In this document: in pieces, positions 17,734 through 27,524 of the stretch
Layout: the number at the start of each line of letters is the position of its first letter
Numbering within the stretch: the first letter of the stretch is position 1
From: Leifsonia xyli
GTDB lineage: Bacteria > Actinomycetota > Actinomycetes > Actinomycetales > Microbacteriaceae
NCBI GenBank assembly: GCA_001647635.1
Contig: CP014761.1
Location: 3,038,001 to 3,102,000, forward strand
Direction: 5' to 3'
DNA length: 64,000 nucleotides
Notes under the pieces: model-generated
Seen by the model: the letters and a program-made list of their open reading frames with translations, nothing else
Databases searched by the model: none
What the model was told of the DNA's origin: nothing
Position numbers and translations under genes: made by a program

Positions 17734-20553
17734 GTGCCCGACACGAAGAAGCTCGTCATCGTCGAGTCGCCGAACAAGGTGAAGTCCATCGCCCAGTACC
17801 TGGGCGACGGCTACGAGGTCATGGCCTCGGTCGGGCACATCCGCGACCTCATCGAGCCGAAGAACCTGCCCCCGGAGCTCAAGAAGGGCTCGCTCGGCAA
17901 GTTCTCCGTCGACGTCGAGAACGAGTTCGAGCCCTACTACGTCGTCTCCGATCAGAAGAAGAAGACGGTCGCCGACCTCAAGCGCGCCCTCAAGAACGCC
18001 GACGAGCTCCTCCTCGCGACGGATGAGGACCGCGAAGGAGAGGCGATCGCCTGGCACCTGGTCGAGGTGCTGAAGCCCAAGGTGCCTGTCAAGCGGATGG
18101 TGTTCCACGAGATCACCCGCGAGGCCATCGAGAAGGCCCGCGACAACACCCGCGAGATCGACACCGCGCTCGTCGACGCCCAGGAGACGCGCCGCATCCT
18201 CGACCGCCTCTACGGCTACGAGGTGTCGCCGGTGCTCTGGCGCAAGGTCGGTCCCGGCCTCTCCGCCGGGCGCGTGCAGTCCGCCGCCACCCGGCTGGTG
18301 GTCGACCGGGAGCGCGAGCGCCTCGCGTTCGTCCCGGCCTCCTACTGGGGGCTCACCGCTCGCCTCGCGCCCGAGGACGCCAACGCCTTCGAGGCCCGGC
18401 TGGCCCGGCTCGACGGCACCCGCGTGGCCACCGGACGCGACTTCGACGACCACGGACGTCTGACCTCCGACGCCCGGACCCTCGACGAGGCCGCGGCGAC
18501 GACGCTCGCCGAGGCGGTCCGCGCCCCCAGCACGGTCGTCGCCGTGTCCAAGGTCGACTCCAAGCCGTACTCGCGGCGCCCCGCGGCGCCGTTCACCACC
18601 TCGACGTTGCAGCAGGAGGCGGCGCGCAAGCTCCGCTTCTCCGCGCGGCAGACGATGAGCGTCGCGCAGTCGCTGTACGAGAACGGCTACATCACCTATA
18701 TGCGAACCGACTCCGCGTCGCTGTCGCAGCAGGCGACGAACGCAGCGCGTGCGCAGGCCGCCAAGCTCTACGGTCCCGAGACGGTGCCGGACAAGCCCCG
18801 CACCTATGCGTCGAAGAGCAAGAACGCCCAGGAGGCGCACGAGGCGATCCGGCCGTCCGGCGAGACGTTCCGCACGCCGGCCGAACTCGAGCGATCGCTC
18901 CGTGGGCCGGAGCTGCGGCTCTACGACCTCATCTGGAAGCGGACCGTCGCCTCGCAGATGGCCGACGCCAAGGGGCAGACCGCATCCGTCACCGTCGAGG
19001 CGCGGATCACCGAGGGACCGCTCGACGGCACAGTCGCCGAGTTCACCGCGAGCGGCACGGTCATCACGTTCCGCGGCTTCCTCAACGCGTACGAGGAAGG
19101 CAAGGACGAGGAGCGCAACGCGTCCGAGTCCGCCGAGGCCAAGCTGCCGCCGCTCTCCGAGAAGCAGCCCCTGAGCGTGCAGGACGTCGCGGCCGACGGG
19201 CACGAGACCACCCCGCCGCCTCGCTACACCGAGGCCAGCCTGGTGAAGTCGCTCGAGGAGCTGGGGATCGGCCGTCCGTCGACATTCGCGAGCATCATCT
19301 CGACCATCATCGACCGCGGCTACGTCACGCAGCGGGGTCAGGCGCTGGTCCCGAGCTGGGTGGCGTTCTCGGTCGTCCGGCTGCTGGAGGACTACTTCGG
19401 CGACCTGGTGCAGTACGACTTCACCGCCGAGATGGAGGACGACCTCGACCGCATCGCCGACGGCGAGGCCGAGCGCGTCGACTGGCTGAACAGCTTCTAC
19501 TTCGGCAGCGGCAAGCACAAGGGGCTCCGTCGCGTCATCGACAACCTCGGTGAGATCGACGCCCGCAGCATCAACTCGATCACCATCGACGACGGGGTGA
19601 CGCTCCGCATCGGCAAGTACGGGCCGTACCTCGAGGTCGCCGAGCCCGACGCTGCTCCGGACGCGACCCCGCGGCGGGTCAACATCCCGCCGGAGCTGGC
19701 GCCCGACGAGCTCACGCCCGCGAAGGCGCGCGAGCTGATCGACGCGCCGGTGCAGACCGACCGCGTCCTCGGGACCAACCCCGAGAACGGCAAGCTGGTC
19801 CTCGCCAAGGACGGGCGATTCGGTCCGTACGTGACCGAGGCCGATCCCGAGGACGAAGGTACCGTCGACTCCGCGACGGGCGAGGTGAGCGAGCCGGCCA
19901 AGAAGCCGAAGAAGTCCGCCGAGAAGCCGCGCACCGCGTCGCTGTTCAAGTCCATGGATCTCGCGACCCTCGACCTCGACACGGCACTCAAGCTGCTCGG
20001 TCTTCCGCGCGTCGTGGGCGCCGACCCCGAGAGCGGGGACGAGATCCAGGCGCAGAACGGCCGTTACGGGCCCTACCTGAAGAAGGGCACGGACACGCGG
20101 TCGCTGCCGAGCGAGGACGACATCTTCGATGTCGACCTGGCAGGCGCGCTCGAGCTGTTCGCTCAGCCGAAGTACGGCAACCGCCGGGCGTCCAGCGCGC
20201 TCAAGGAGTTCGACGCCGACCCGGTCAGCGGCAAGCCGATCCGGATCAAGGACGGCCGCTTCGGAGCCTACGTGACGGACGGCGAGACCAACGCGACGAT
20301 CCCGCGCGGCGAGACGGTGGACGAGGTCGACTTCGATCGGGCGGTCCAGCTGCTCGCCGACAAGCGCGCCAAGGGCCCGGCCAAGAAGCCGGCCCGGAAG
20401 ACGGCCGCCAAGACGACTACAGCGAAGGCGAGCACGGCCAAGGCGAAGACGGCGACGAAGACGACCGTGGCCAAGACCACCGCGGCCAAGAAGCCGGCGG
20501 CCGCGAAGTCGGCGACGACCCGATCGGCGGCCGCGAAGAAGTCCGCCGAGTGA
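17734..20553 (+). CDS. topA: DNA topoisomerase I
   Basis: A 939-residue type IA topoisomerase that relaxes negative supercoils. The Toprim domain begins VIVESPNKVKSIAQYLG and holds the acidic DEDREGE motif; the active-site Tyr322 lies in ITYMRTDS. The C-terminal half has repeated domains with a GKYGPYLEV / GRFGPYVTE / GRYGPYLKK / GRFGAYVTD pattern instead of zinc fingers, and the tail of about 55 residues is Lys/Ala/Thr-rich, as in other actinobacteria. The GTG start at 17734 follows AGAGGAG; an upstream in-frame extension is rejected. The stop overlaps tmk (GTGA). Confidence 0.96.
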   Translation: MPDTKKLVIVESPNKVKSIAQYLGDGYEVMASVGHIRDLIEPKNLPPELKKGSLGKFSVDVENEFEPYYVVSDQKKKTVADLKRALKNADELLLATDEDREGEAIAWHLVEVLKPKVPVKRMVFHEITREAIEKARDNTREIDTALVDAQETRRILDRLYGYEVSPVLWRKVGPGLSAGRVQSAATRLVVDRERERLAFVPASYWGLTARLAPEDANAFEARLARLDGTRVATGRDFDDHGRLTSDARTLDEAAATTLAEAVRAPSTVVAVSKVDSKPYSRRPAAPFTTSTLQQEAARKLRFSARQTMSVAQSLYENGYITYMRTDSASLSQQATNAARAQAAKLYGPETVPDKPRTYASKSKNAQEAHEAIRPSGETFRTPAELERSLRGPELRLYDLIWKRTVASQMADAKGQTASVTVEARITEGPLDGTVAEFTASGTVITFRGFLNAYEEGKDEERNASESAEAKLPPLSEKQPLSVQDVAADGHETTPPPRYTEASLVKSLEELGIGRPSTFASIISTIIDRGYVTQRGQALVPSWVAFSVVRLLEDYFGDLVQYDFTAEMEDDLDRIADGEAERVDWLNSFYFGSGKHKGLRRVIDNLGEIDARSINSITIDDGVTLRIGKYGPYLEVAEPDAAPDATPRRVNIPPELAPDELTPAKARELIDAPVQTDRVLGTNPENGKLVLAKDGRFGPYVTEADPEDEGTVDSATGEVSEPAKKPKKSAEKPRTASLFKSMDLATLDLDTALKLLGLPRVVGADPESGDEIQAQNGRYGPYLKKGTDTRSLPSEDDIFDVDLAGALELFAQPKYGNRRASSALKEFDADPVSGKPIRIKDGRFGAYVTDGETNATIPRGETVDEVDFDRAVQLLADKRAKGPAKKPARKTAAKTTTAKASTAKAKTATKTTVAKTTAAKKPAAAKSATTRSAAAKKSAE

Positions 20554-21170
20554 CCGGCGGCCTCTTCATCACCCTCGAGGGCGGGGACGGCACGGGCAAG
20601 TCGACCCAGGCCGCCCTGCTCGAGGAGTGGCTCACGGGCCTCGGGCGGACCGTCGTGCGCACCCGCGAGCCGGGAGGCACCGACGCGGGCGTCGAGATCC
20701 GCGAGATCGTCCTGCACCACCGCGGCGACATCGCTCCGCGCGCCGAAGCGCTGCTCTACGCGGCCGACCGAGCGCACCACGTCGCCACCGTCGTCCGCCC
20801 GGCGCTCGCGCGCGGCGAGGTCGTCCTGCAGGACCGCTACCTCGACTCGTCCGTCGCGTACCAGGGTGCCGGTCGGGTGCTGGATGCCGACCAGATCCGC
20901 GAGCTCTCGCTCTGGGCGGCTGAGGGTCTGCTGCCGGATCTCACCATCCTGCTCGACCTCGACGAGGACGCCGCCCGCGCCCGACTCGACGCCTCGCGCA
21001 CGCGTTACGACCGGCTCGAGGCGGAGCGGTCCGACTTCCACGCACGGGTCCGCGCGGCCTACCTCCGCCTCGCCGAGGCCGAGCCCGAGCGGTTCCTGGT
21101 CGTCGACGCCGGCCGTCCAGTGGACGAGATCGCCGCCGACATCCGCGACCGTCTCGCGGGCCGGGTCTGA
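20550..21170 (+). CDS. tmk: Thymidylate kinase
   Basis: A 206-residue dTMP kinase. The P-loop GGDGTGKS is at residues 11-18, the DR[YH] motif is in LQDRYLDSSVAYQG, and the lid region is Arg-rich. It makes dTDP for DNA synthesis, downstream of tdk in the salvage route. It is translationally coupled to topA through a four-base overlap and leads into the holB gene 61 bases later. Confidence 0.95.
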   Translation: MTGGLFITLEGGDGTGKSTQAALLEEWLTGLGRTVVRTREPGGTDAGVEIREIVLHHRGDIAPRAEALLYAADRAHHVATVVRPALARGEVVLQDRYLDSSVAYQGAGRVLDADQIRELSLWAAEGLLPDLTILLDLDEDAARARLDASRTRYDRLEAERSDFHARVRAAYLRLAEAEPERFLVVDAGRPVDEIAADIRDRLAGRV

Positions 21171-21218
21171 CTTATCCACCGAAGGCCAACGCGGGCACGA
21201 GGTGTCCGCGGTGCCAGC

Positions 21219-21224
21219 TAGCCT
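21219..21224 (+). promoter_or_regulatory. -10 box (TAGCCT) of the holB gene
   Basis: TAGCCT ends seven bases before ATG 21232. A GGAG lies only two bases from the ATG, too close to act as a normal ribosome site, so a leaderless start from an internal operon promoter is likely. Confidence 0.4.
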
Positions 21225-21231
21225 GGAGAGC

Positions 21232-22422
21232 ATGACGGTCTGGGACGAGCTCACGGGGCAGGACGACGCGATCGCGATCGTCCGCGCCGCCGCAGAGGGC
21301 TCGGAGACCGCTGCGAACGGCGCGAGCACCTCGCGCAGCATGACGCACTCGTGGCTGATCACCGGGCCGCCCGGCTCTGGGCGCTCCAACCTCGCCTACG
21401 CCTTCGCCACGGCGCTGCTCAGCCCGGGGACACCCGAGGGCGACCTCGCCACTCGCCGCCAGGTCGAGGCGCGCACACACCCTGATCTCGCGGTCCTCAG
21501 CACGGAGCGCGTCATCATCTCCATCGACGAGGTCCGCTCGCTGGTCGCGAGCTCGCAGTTCTCACCCTCGGTCGGCCGCTACCGCGTCATGGTCATCGAA
21601 GACGCCGACCGGATGACGGAACGCACCTCCAACGTCCTGCTCAAGGCGCTGGAGGAACCGCCGGAGCGAACGGTGTGGATCCTGTGCGCGCCGAGCGATG
21701 CAGACCTGCTGCCCACGATCCGGTCCCGCGTCCGGACCGTCCGCCTTCGGGTCCCGAGCGTGGCTGACGTCGCGGAGCTCATCCAGCGCCGCGACGGCGT
21801 CGACGCCGACACCGCGGAACGCGCCGCCCGGCACGCGCAGAGTCACATCGGCATGGCGCACCGCCTGGCAACCCACGAGGAGGCACGCCGCCGCCGGGAG
21901 CAGACGCTGGAGCTGGCGCTGGGCATCCGGTCGGTGTCCGACGCGGTGCTCGCGGCCGCCACGCTGCTCGAGATCGCCGGGGCCGACGCGAAGGCGATCA
22001 CCGAGGAGCGGGATGCGGAGGAGCGGGAGCACGCGCTCCGCTCGCTCGGCATCGAGCCGGGTGGAACCATTCCGCCCGCTCTGCGCGGACAGCTGCGCCA
22101 GCTCGAGGAGGACCAGAAGCGGCGCGCGACGCGCAGCCTTCGCGACGGCATCGACCGCATCCTCGTCGACCTCCTCTCCCTGTACCGCGATGTGATGATG
22201 CTGCAGCTCGGCAGCGACAGCGAGCTCGTCAACCGCGAGCTGCGGCGCGAGCTCGACGCTCTCAGCACCCACACGACTCCGGCCACTACGCTCGCCGCGA
22301 TGGACGCCGTCACCACGGCGCGTGAGCGCATCGACGGCAACGTCGCCCCGGCCTTGGCGCTCGAGGCCATGCTGACCACGATCCTGCGCGGAGCGAACGC
22401 GCGGAAAGGGACCGACCTGTGA
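21232..22422 (+). CDS. holB: DNA polymerase III subunit delta' (clamp loader)
   Basis: A 396-residue AAA+ clamp-loader subunit. Walker A reads GPPGSGRSN with Arg in place of the catalytic Lys, as expected for the non-hydrolysing delta' subunit. VMVIEDADRMTERTSNVLLKALEEPP follows the delta' pattern, including the sensor-1 region WILCAPSDADLLPTIRSR. The C-terminal part is helical. The order topA-tmk-holB is conserved in actinobacteria. The stop overlaps the next start (TGTGA). Confidence 0.92.
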   Translation: MTVWDELTGQDDAIAIVRAAAEGSETAANGASTSRSMTHSWLITGPPGSGRSNLAYAFATALLSPGTPEGDLATRRQVEARTHPDLAVLSTERVIISIDEVRSLVASSQFSPSVGRYRVMVIEDADRMTERTSNVLLKALEEPPERTVWILCAPSDADLLPTIRSRVRTVRLRVPSVADVAELIQRRDGVDADTAERAARHAQSHIGMAHRLATHEEARRRREQTLELALGIRSVSDAVLAAATLLEIAGADAKAITEERDAEEREHALRSLGIEPGGTIPPALRGQLRQLEEDQKRRATRSLRDGIDRILVDLLSLYRDVMMLQLGSDSELVNRELRRELDALSTHTTPATTLAAMDAVTTARERIDGNVAPALALEAMLTTILRGANARKGTDL

Positions 22423-23954
22423 CCTCCCGGAGCGCCGCCCGCACCGCCGTGATCGCCATCGCCGCCGTCCTTGCACTGACGTTGACGGGATGCGTCACCT
22501 GGTTCCTGCCGTCGAAGGCGTCGACGAGCTCCACCCCGGCACCGGAGAAGGTCTCCGCGGCGCTCGCGCCGTTCTACGACCAGATCCTGACCTGGAAGTC
22601 GTGCGACGGCGGAAAGCAGTGCGCGATGGCGAAGGCGCCGCTCGACTGGAAGGACCCCGGCAAGGGGCAGATCGAGCTCGCGCTCATCCGCCAGCCGGCG
22701 AAGGGCACCAAGCAGGGGTCGCTGCTGACCAACCCCGGAGGTCCTGGCGCGTCCGGATTCGACTTCGTCAAGGACTCGGTCGACTTCGTCGCCGACGCCA
22801 CCCTGCAGGACCACTTCGACATCGTCGGGTTCGACCCGCGCGGGGTCGGCCGCTCGACCGCGGTGAAGTGCTACGACGCGAAGCAGATGGACCAGTACCT
22901 CTACGGCATCACGCCGGGTGAGCGCGGGTCCGACCAGTGGATCGCCGAGAACACCACGGTGGCGAAGGACTTCGGAACGGCCTGCCAGAAGAACACCGGC
23001 GCGCCGCTCCCCGAAGTCGACACCGTCAGCGCTGCACGCGACCTCGACCTCTTGCGCGCGACCCTCGGCGACAAGAAGCTCAACTACCTCGGCTACTCCT
23101 ACGGCACCTACCTGGGCGCGGTGTACGCGGGTCTCTACCCGGGAAAGACCGGCCGGCTCGTCCTCGACGGCGCGCTCGACCCGGCGGCCAGCAACTTCGA
23201 GGTCACCCAGGTGCAGGCGAAGGGCTTCGAGAGCGCGCTGCGCGCCTATCTCAAGAGCTGCCTGACGCAGAAGGACTGCCCGTTCGACGGCACGGTCGAC
23301 GACGCCATGAACACGATCGCGCAGCTGCTCGCGTCGGTCGACAAGAGTCCGATCCGCAACTCCGACGGCCGCGAGCTCGGCGCGAACACCCTGGTCACCG
23401 CGATCATCACGCCGCTCTACGATGCGACCGCGTGGTCGTACCTCGACAAGCTGTTCGAGTCGGTCATGCAGGGGAGCGCCTCGGTCGCGTTCACGCTCGC
23501 CGACACGTACAACGACCGCAATGCCGACGGCACCTACTCCGACAACTCGACGGAGGCCTTCGTCGCGATCAACTGCCTCGACTACAGCTACGACGCCGAC
23601 CCGGCGACCATGCGGGCACAGGCGGCTCAACTCGCGAAGGCCGCGCCGGTCATCGGCCCGTACATGGCGTACGGCGACATCGGCTGCGCGAACTGGCCGT
23701 ACAAGACCAGCGTGCAGCGCGGACCGATCTCCGCGGACGGCTCGGCGCCCATCCTCGTCGTCGGCACGACCAACGACCCGGCGACCCCCTACGTGTGGGC
23801 GAAGAACCTTGCGTCCGAGCTGCAGAACGGCCACCTTCTGACCTATAAGGGCGAGGGACACACCGCCTACAACAAGTCGAACTCGTGCGTGAACGGCGCT
23901 GTCGACGACTATCTCGTCCACGGGACGGTCCCGGCCGACGGCACCACCTGCTGA
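22419..23954 (+). CDS. Secreted lipoprotein alpha/beta hydrolase (tripeptidyl aminopeptidase-like)
   Basis: A 511-residue exported hydrolase. The N-terminal signal ends in a lipobox (LTLTGC), so it is probably lipid-anchored outside the membrane. The alpha/beta-hydrolase core has an oxyanion region TNPGGPGASG, VGFDPRGVGRST, the nucleophile Ser227 in GYSYGTYLG, and a late His in GEGHTAYNK. The C-terminal TAP-like domain places it with SlpD/SlpE/Tap-type aminopeptidases of streptomycetes, which trim peptides outside the cell. The GTG start is coupled to holB. Confidence 0.88.
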   Translation: MTSRSAARTAVIAIAAVLALTLTGCVTWFLPSKASTSSTPAPEKVSAALAPFYDQILTWKSCDGGKQCAMAKAPLDWKDPGKGQIELALIRQPAKGTKQGSLLTNPGGPGASGFDFVKDSVDFVADATLQDHFDIVGFDPRGVGRSTAVKCYDAKQMDQYLYGITPGERGSDQWIAENTTVAKDFGTACQKNTGAPLPEVDTVSAARDLDLLRATLGDKKLNYLGYSYGTYLGAVYAGLYPGKTGRLVLDGALDPAASNFEVTQVQAKGFESALRAYLKSCLTQKDCPFDGTVDDAMNTIAQLLASVDKSPIRNSDGRELGANTLVTAIITPLYDATAWSYLDKLFESVMQGSASVAFTLADTYNDRNADGTYSDNSTEAFVAINCLDYSYDADPATMRAQAAQLAKAAPVIGPYMAYGDIGCANWPYKTSVQRGPISADGSAPILVVGTTNDPATPYVWAKNLASELQNGHLLTYKGEGHTAYNKSNSCVNGAVDDYLVHGTVPADGTTC

Positions 23955-23961
23955 CGAGTGG

Positions 23962-23973
23962 TGCAATTTTGCA
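23962..23973. promoter_or_regulatory. Inverted repeat, candidate TetR operator
   Basis: TGCAA-TT-TTGCA is a perfect 5-2-5 palindrome just upstream of the -10 box of the TetR gene (AATAAT, 23982-23987). The position suits autoregulation by repression. Confidence 0.4.
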
Positions 23974-23981
23974 GACAATGA

Positions 23982-23987
23982 AATAAT
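23982..23987 (+). promoter_or_regulatory. -10 box (AATAAT) of the TetR gene, leaderless
   Basis: AATAAT ends seven bases before the GTG start, and no ribosome site is present. Confidence 0.45.
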
Positions 23988-23994
23988 CGGTTCC

Positions 23995-24705
23995 GTGTCT
24001 TCTCCGGCCACCGAATCCACACTCAACGAGTTGGGCCTCCGCGAGCGCAAGCGCATCGCCACCAAGCGCGCGATCCAGCTCGCCGCGGTCGAGCTCGCGA
24101 GCGAGCGCGGCTTCGATCGCGTCACCATCGACGAGATCAGCCACGTCGCCAACGTGTCGCCGCGGACGTTCTTCAACTACTTCCCGTCGAAGGAATCCGC
24201 GATCATCGGCGAGCTCCCCGAACTGCCGGACGAGCAGAGCATCGACCGCTTCGTGACCGCTGGGCCGGAGGAGCCGATCCTCGACGGGATCAGCACGCTG
24301 CTGGTCGCCGCCATCGACCTCGGGGACACGAGCGGGGACACGCGCGGCGAGACCGGCGCGGAGCCGGACGGCGCCGACCCCGCGAGCATGCAGCGCCTGC
24401 ATACGATGCGGCGCGCGCTGCTGAAGGACAACCCCGAGCTCTTCGCCCTGCGCATGGCCAGCATGCACAAGTTCGAGGACGCGCTCAGCGGCATCGTGCA
24501 GCGCCGGCTGGCCCATGACGATCCCGAGCTCGTGGACGACCCCGAGACGCTGCACCAGCGCGCACGCCTCGTCACCTACGTCGCCTTCGCGGGAATGCGG
24601 CACGCCTGGTCGTGCTGGGCCGATCACGGCGGCGTCGAGCCGCTGTCCGACCGGCTGCGCAGCTCCTTCCAGCAGCTCTCCGCGCTCGGCACGCAGGTTC
24701 GCTGA
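23995..24705 (+). CDS. TetR family transcriptional regulator
   Basis: A 236-residue regulator. The N-terminal HTH lies at about residues 20-65 (RKRIATKRAIQLAAVELASE, then VTIDEISHVANVSPRTFFNYFPSKE), a textbook TetR DNA-binding domain. The C-terminal ligand domain is not recognisable and holds an acidic low-complexity stretch (SGDTRGETGAEPDGAD). It follows the secreted hydrolase gene on the same strand with its own promoter, so its target may be itself or the neighbours; no efflux pump is adjacent. Confidence 0.9.
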   Translation: MSSPATESTLNELGLRERKRIATKRAIQLAAVELASERGFDRVTIDEISHVANVSPRTFFNYFPSKESAIIGELPELPDEQSIDRFVTAGPEEPILDGISTLLVAAIDLGDTSGDTRGETGAEPDGADPASMQRLHTMRRALLKDNPELFALRMASMHKFEDALSGIVQRRLAHDDPELVDDPETLHQRARLVTYVAFAGMRHAWSCWADHGGVEPLSDRLRSSFQQLSALGTQVR

Positions 24706-24786
24706 GACCGGACCCCAGCTGGTCGTCACCAGGCCGCCGGATCGGGTAAGCTATCTGACTGTGCGTCGAGCGGAAGCCCGGCCCAC

Positions 24787-24862
24787 GCCGCCCTAGCTCA
24801 GTCGGCAGAGCATCTCACTCGTAATGAGAAGGTCAAGGGTTCGATTCCCTTGGGCGGCTCCA
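24787..24862 (+). tRNA. tRNA-Thr (anticodon CGT)
   Basis: The acceptor stem GCCGCCC/GGGCGGC is followed by discriminator T and an encoded CCA (24860-24862). The D arm contains AGCTCAGTCGGCAGAGC. The anticodon stem TCTCA/TGAGA encloses CTCGTAA, giving CGT. The T arm is GGGTTCGATTCCC. Confidence 0.96.
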
Positions 24863-24866
24863 TCAG

Positions 24867-24894
24867 CCCCGATCGGTCCCGATCGGGGTTTTTT
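24867..24894 (+). terminator. Rho-independent terminator of tRNA-Thr
   Basis: CCCCGATCGG and CCGATCGGGG form a 10-bp stem with a 2-base loop, followed at once by six T. Confidence 0.9.
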
Positions 24895-24965
24895 CTTCGC
24901 CGTGGCCGCGAAAACGGCGTAGCCTGAGCAAAAGATGAGATTCTATCAAATCTGTTGAGGCTGCT

Positions 24966-27524
24966 ATGGACCCGAACCAGACGCCACGCCGAACCCGGAA
25001 GATCGGCACCATCGCGGCCGCGCTCAGCGCGCTGCTGCTCGTCGCGGGGGGCTTGGCCGCCGCGACCCCCGCCGGGGCGGACACGATGCCCCCCGACCCG
25101 ACCAATCCCGCTTCGCCGCCGACCGTCGGCGCGTCCGCGCTGCCGACGGTGCAGATCGACGGTGTGGCGTGGGCGCAGAAGGTCGTGGGCAATACCGTCT
25201 GGGTGGCGGGCAAGTTCACCACGGCACGTCCTTCGGGGTCTCCCGCGGGATCGAATACGACGCCGCGCAACAACCTCCTCGCGTACGACATCACCACTGG
25301 CGCGCTGCTGACCTCGGTCAACATCCCCCTCAATGCTCAGGCGCTGGCCGTCGCGGCCTCCCCGGACGGTTCGCGCGTCTACGTCGGCGGCGACTTCACC
25401 ACCGCGGGCGGCGGCAACTACTACCGGATCGTCGCGGTCAGCACCGCCACCGGCCAGATCATCAGCTCCTTCCGCCCGATCATGCAGAGTCAAGTGCGCG
25501 CGCTCGCCGCCACCAACACGGCCGTCTACACCGGGGGGACGTTCACCAGCGTGAACGGGACGGCCCGCGGCTACATCGCGAAGATCGACGCGTCGAACGG
25601 CGCGCTCATCAGCTCCTGGAACGCCTCCGCCGACGCGACGGTGTGGGCCATGGCGGTCAGCCCGGACGGGAGCCGGGTCTACGCCGGCGGCGCCTTCAAG
25701 AACGTGAACGGCGCGTCCCACTACGGGCTCGCCATGCTCGACGGATCGACGGGAGCGGCGCTGCCGTTCCCCGCGAACTCCATCGTCCGCGACGCCGGCA
25801 ACAACGCGGCGATCATGTCACTGGTCGCCACCTCCGACCGAGTGTACGGCTCCGGATACGTCTTCGGACCGGGCGGCAACCTCGAGGGCAGCTTCTCCGC
25901 GGACGCGGTCACGGGCGCCCTCATCTGGATCGAGGACTGCCACGGCGACACCTACTCGGTCGCGGCGATCGGGAGCGTGCTCTACGCGACCGGCCACCCG
26001 CACTTCTGCGGGAACGTCGGAGGCTTCCCGGAGACCAATCCACGCTCGTACCACCACACGCTGGCCTTCTCGAAGGCGAGGACCGGGACGCTGACGAACG
26101 ACGGCAACACGTCCTATTACAACTTCCGCGGCCAGCCCGCACCGACGCTGCTCAACTGGTACCCCGACTTCACCTCCGGCACCTTCACCGGACAGGGGCA
26201 GGCGACCTGGACGATCGCCGGCGACACCCGGTACGTGGTCGTCGGCGGCGAGTTCCCGACGGTCAACGGCGTCGCCCAGTACGGTCTGACCCGCTTCGCA
26301 ACGGACGCCGTCCAGCGCAGCACGATGGGGCCGAACAACAACACCGCGCTGACCCCGAGCCCGACGTCGACGGTCGCCGGGCAGGCGAAGGTGTCGTGGA
26401 CGTCGACCTACGATCTCGACAACGTCAATCTGACCTACGCGCTCGCGAGGGACGGCGACACCGCGCATCCGATCTCCACCGTCAGCAAGTCGACCGTGTT
26501 CTGGAACCGGCCGGGAATGAGCTTCACCGACACGGGTCTGGTCCCCGGGAGCAGGCACACCTACACGCTCACGGTGACGGACCCGGACGGCAACCAGATC
26601 TCCCGGACCGGCCCGAGCGTGACGATCCTGGGCAGCGGGCCGAACCAGCCCCCGACCGCCTCGTTCACCGCGGGGACCAATGGGCTGACGGTAGCCGTGG
26701 ACGGCACGGCCTCCTCCGATCCGGACGGGTCGATCGCGTCGTACGCGTGGACGTTCGGTGACGGCGGGACGGCGAGCGGAGCGACGGCCGGACACGCCTA
26801 CGCGGCCGCCGGGACCTACACGGTGACGCTGAAGGTGACCGACAACCAGGGCGCGACGGCCTCGACGTCGAAGCAGGTGACGGTCTCGTCGACGTCGGGC
26901 ACCACCCTCGCCAAGGACACGTTCCAGAGGACCGTGTCGAGCGGGTGGGGGACGGCGGACACCGGCGGCAGCTGGACGGGGTCCGGCTCGGGCGCGTCGT
27001 ACAACGTCGGATCCGGGTTCGGGCAGATGATCGATCCTGCAGGGGCGTCCAAGACGCAGACCCTCGGCTCGGTCTCGACCTCGCGCAGCGATTCGACGGT
27101 GACCTTCACCACCGACGTCGCCCCGACCGGCGGAGGGGTCTACGTGTCGACGATCGGCCGTCAGGTGGGCTCCGCCTCCTACGAAGGCCGGGCGTGGATC
27201 AACTCGGCGGGAGCGGTCCAGGTGCAGCTGCTGCAGAGCGGCACGACGGTGAAGTCCGCGGCGATCGGCGGCGTCACCTTCAGCCCGGGACAGCAGCTGA
27301 CTCTCCGTATGCAGGTGGTCGGCACGTCGCCCACCACGCTTCAGGCGAAGGTGTGGCCGGCGACCCAGGCCGAGCCCGCGGCCTGGCAGGTGAGCGTCAC
27401 CGACTCCACAGCGGGCCTCCAGTCCGCCGGCCTCGTGGGCCTGCGCGCGTACCTCTCGGCGACGGCGACGGCGACGCCGATCACCGTCCGTTTCGACAAC
27501 TACCTGGTCTCCGCCGTGCCGTGA
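24966..27524 (+). CDS. Secreted beta-propeller / PKD domain protein
   Basis: An 852-residue exported protein. A long signal peptide (basic start, IAAALSALLLVAGGLAAATP, cleavage near AGA-D) is followed by about 400 residues of repeated propeller-type units (SPDGSRVYVGGDFTTAGG, TAVYTGGTFTSVNG, SPDGSRVYAGGAFKNVNG). Next come a fibronectin-like stretch, a PKD domain (NQPPTASFTAG ... YAWTFGDGGTASG ... HAYAAAGTYTVTLKVTDN) at about 560-640, and a C-terminal lectin-like beta-sandwich. No membrane anchor or sortase signal is seen, so it is probably released or loosely bound. Its ligand is unknown. GAGG precedes the ATG. An AGATT-N6-AATCT inverted repeat (24938-24953) lies in the promoter region. Its end overlaps the converging channel gene by 25 bases. 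Confidence 0.85.
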   Translation: MDPNQTPRRTRKIGTIAAALSALLLVAGGLAAATPAGADTMPPDPTNPASPPTVGASALPTVQIDGVAWAQKVVGNTVWVAGKFTTARPSGSPAGSNTTPRNNLLAYDITTGALLTSVNIPLNAQALAVAASPDGSRVYVGGDFTTAGGGNYYRIVAVSTATGQIISSFRPIMQSQVRALAATNTAVYTGGTFTSVNGTARGYIAKIDASNGALISSWNASADATVWAMAVSPDGSRVYAGGAFKNVNGASHYGLAMLDGSTGAALPFPANSIVRDAGNNAAIMSLVATSDRVYGSGYVFGPGGNLEGSFSADAVTGALIWIEDCHGDTYSVAAIGSVLYATGHPHFCGNVGGFPETNPRSYHHTLAFSKARTGTLTNDGNTSYYNFRGQPAPTLLNWYPDFTSGTFTGQGQATWTIAGDTRYVVVGGEFPTVNGVAQYGLTRFATDAVQRSTMGPNNNTALTPSPTSTVAGQAKVSWTSTYDLDNVNLTYALARDGDTAHPISTVSKSTVFWNRPGMSFTDTGLVPGSRHTYTLTVTDPDGNQISRTGPSVTILGSGPNQPPTASFTAGTNGLTVAVDGTASSDPDGSIASYAWTFGDGGTASGATAGHAYAAAGTYTVTLKVTDNQGATASTSKQVTVSSTSGTTLAKDTFQRTVSSGWGTADTGGSWTGSGSGASYNVGSGFGQMIDPAGASKTQTLGSVSTSRSDSTVTFTTDVAPTGGGVYVSTIGRQVGSASYEGRAWINSAGAVQVQLLQSGTTVKSAAIGGVTFSPGQQLTLRMQVVGTSPTTLQAKVWPATQAEPAAWQVSVTDSTAGLQSAGLVGLRAYLSATATATPITVRFDNYLVSAVP

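Noticed and set aside
24787..24966. tRNA-Thr as an integration site for a genomic island carrying the PKD protein
   Set aside because: No integrase gene, no repeat of the tRNA 3' end downstream, and base composition does not change.
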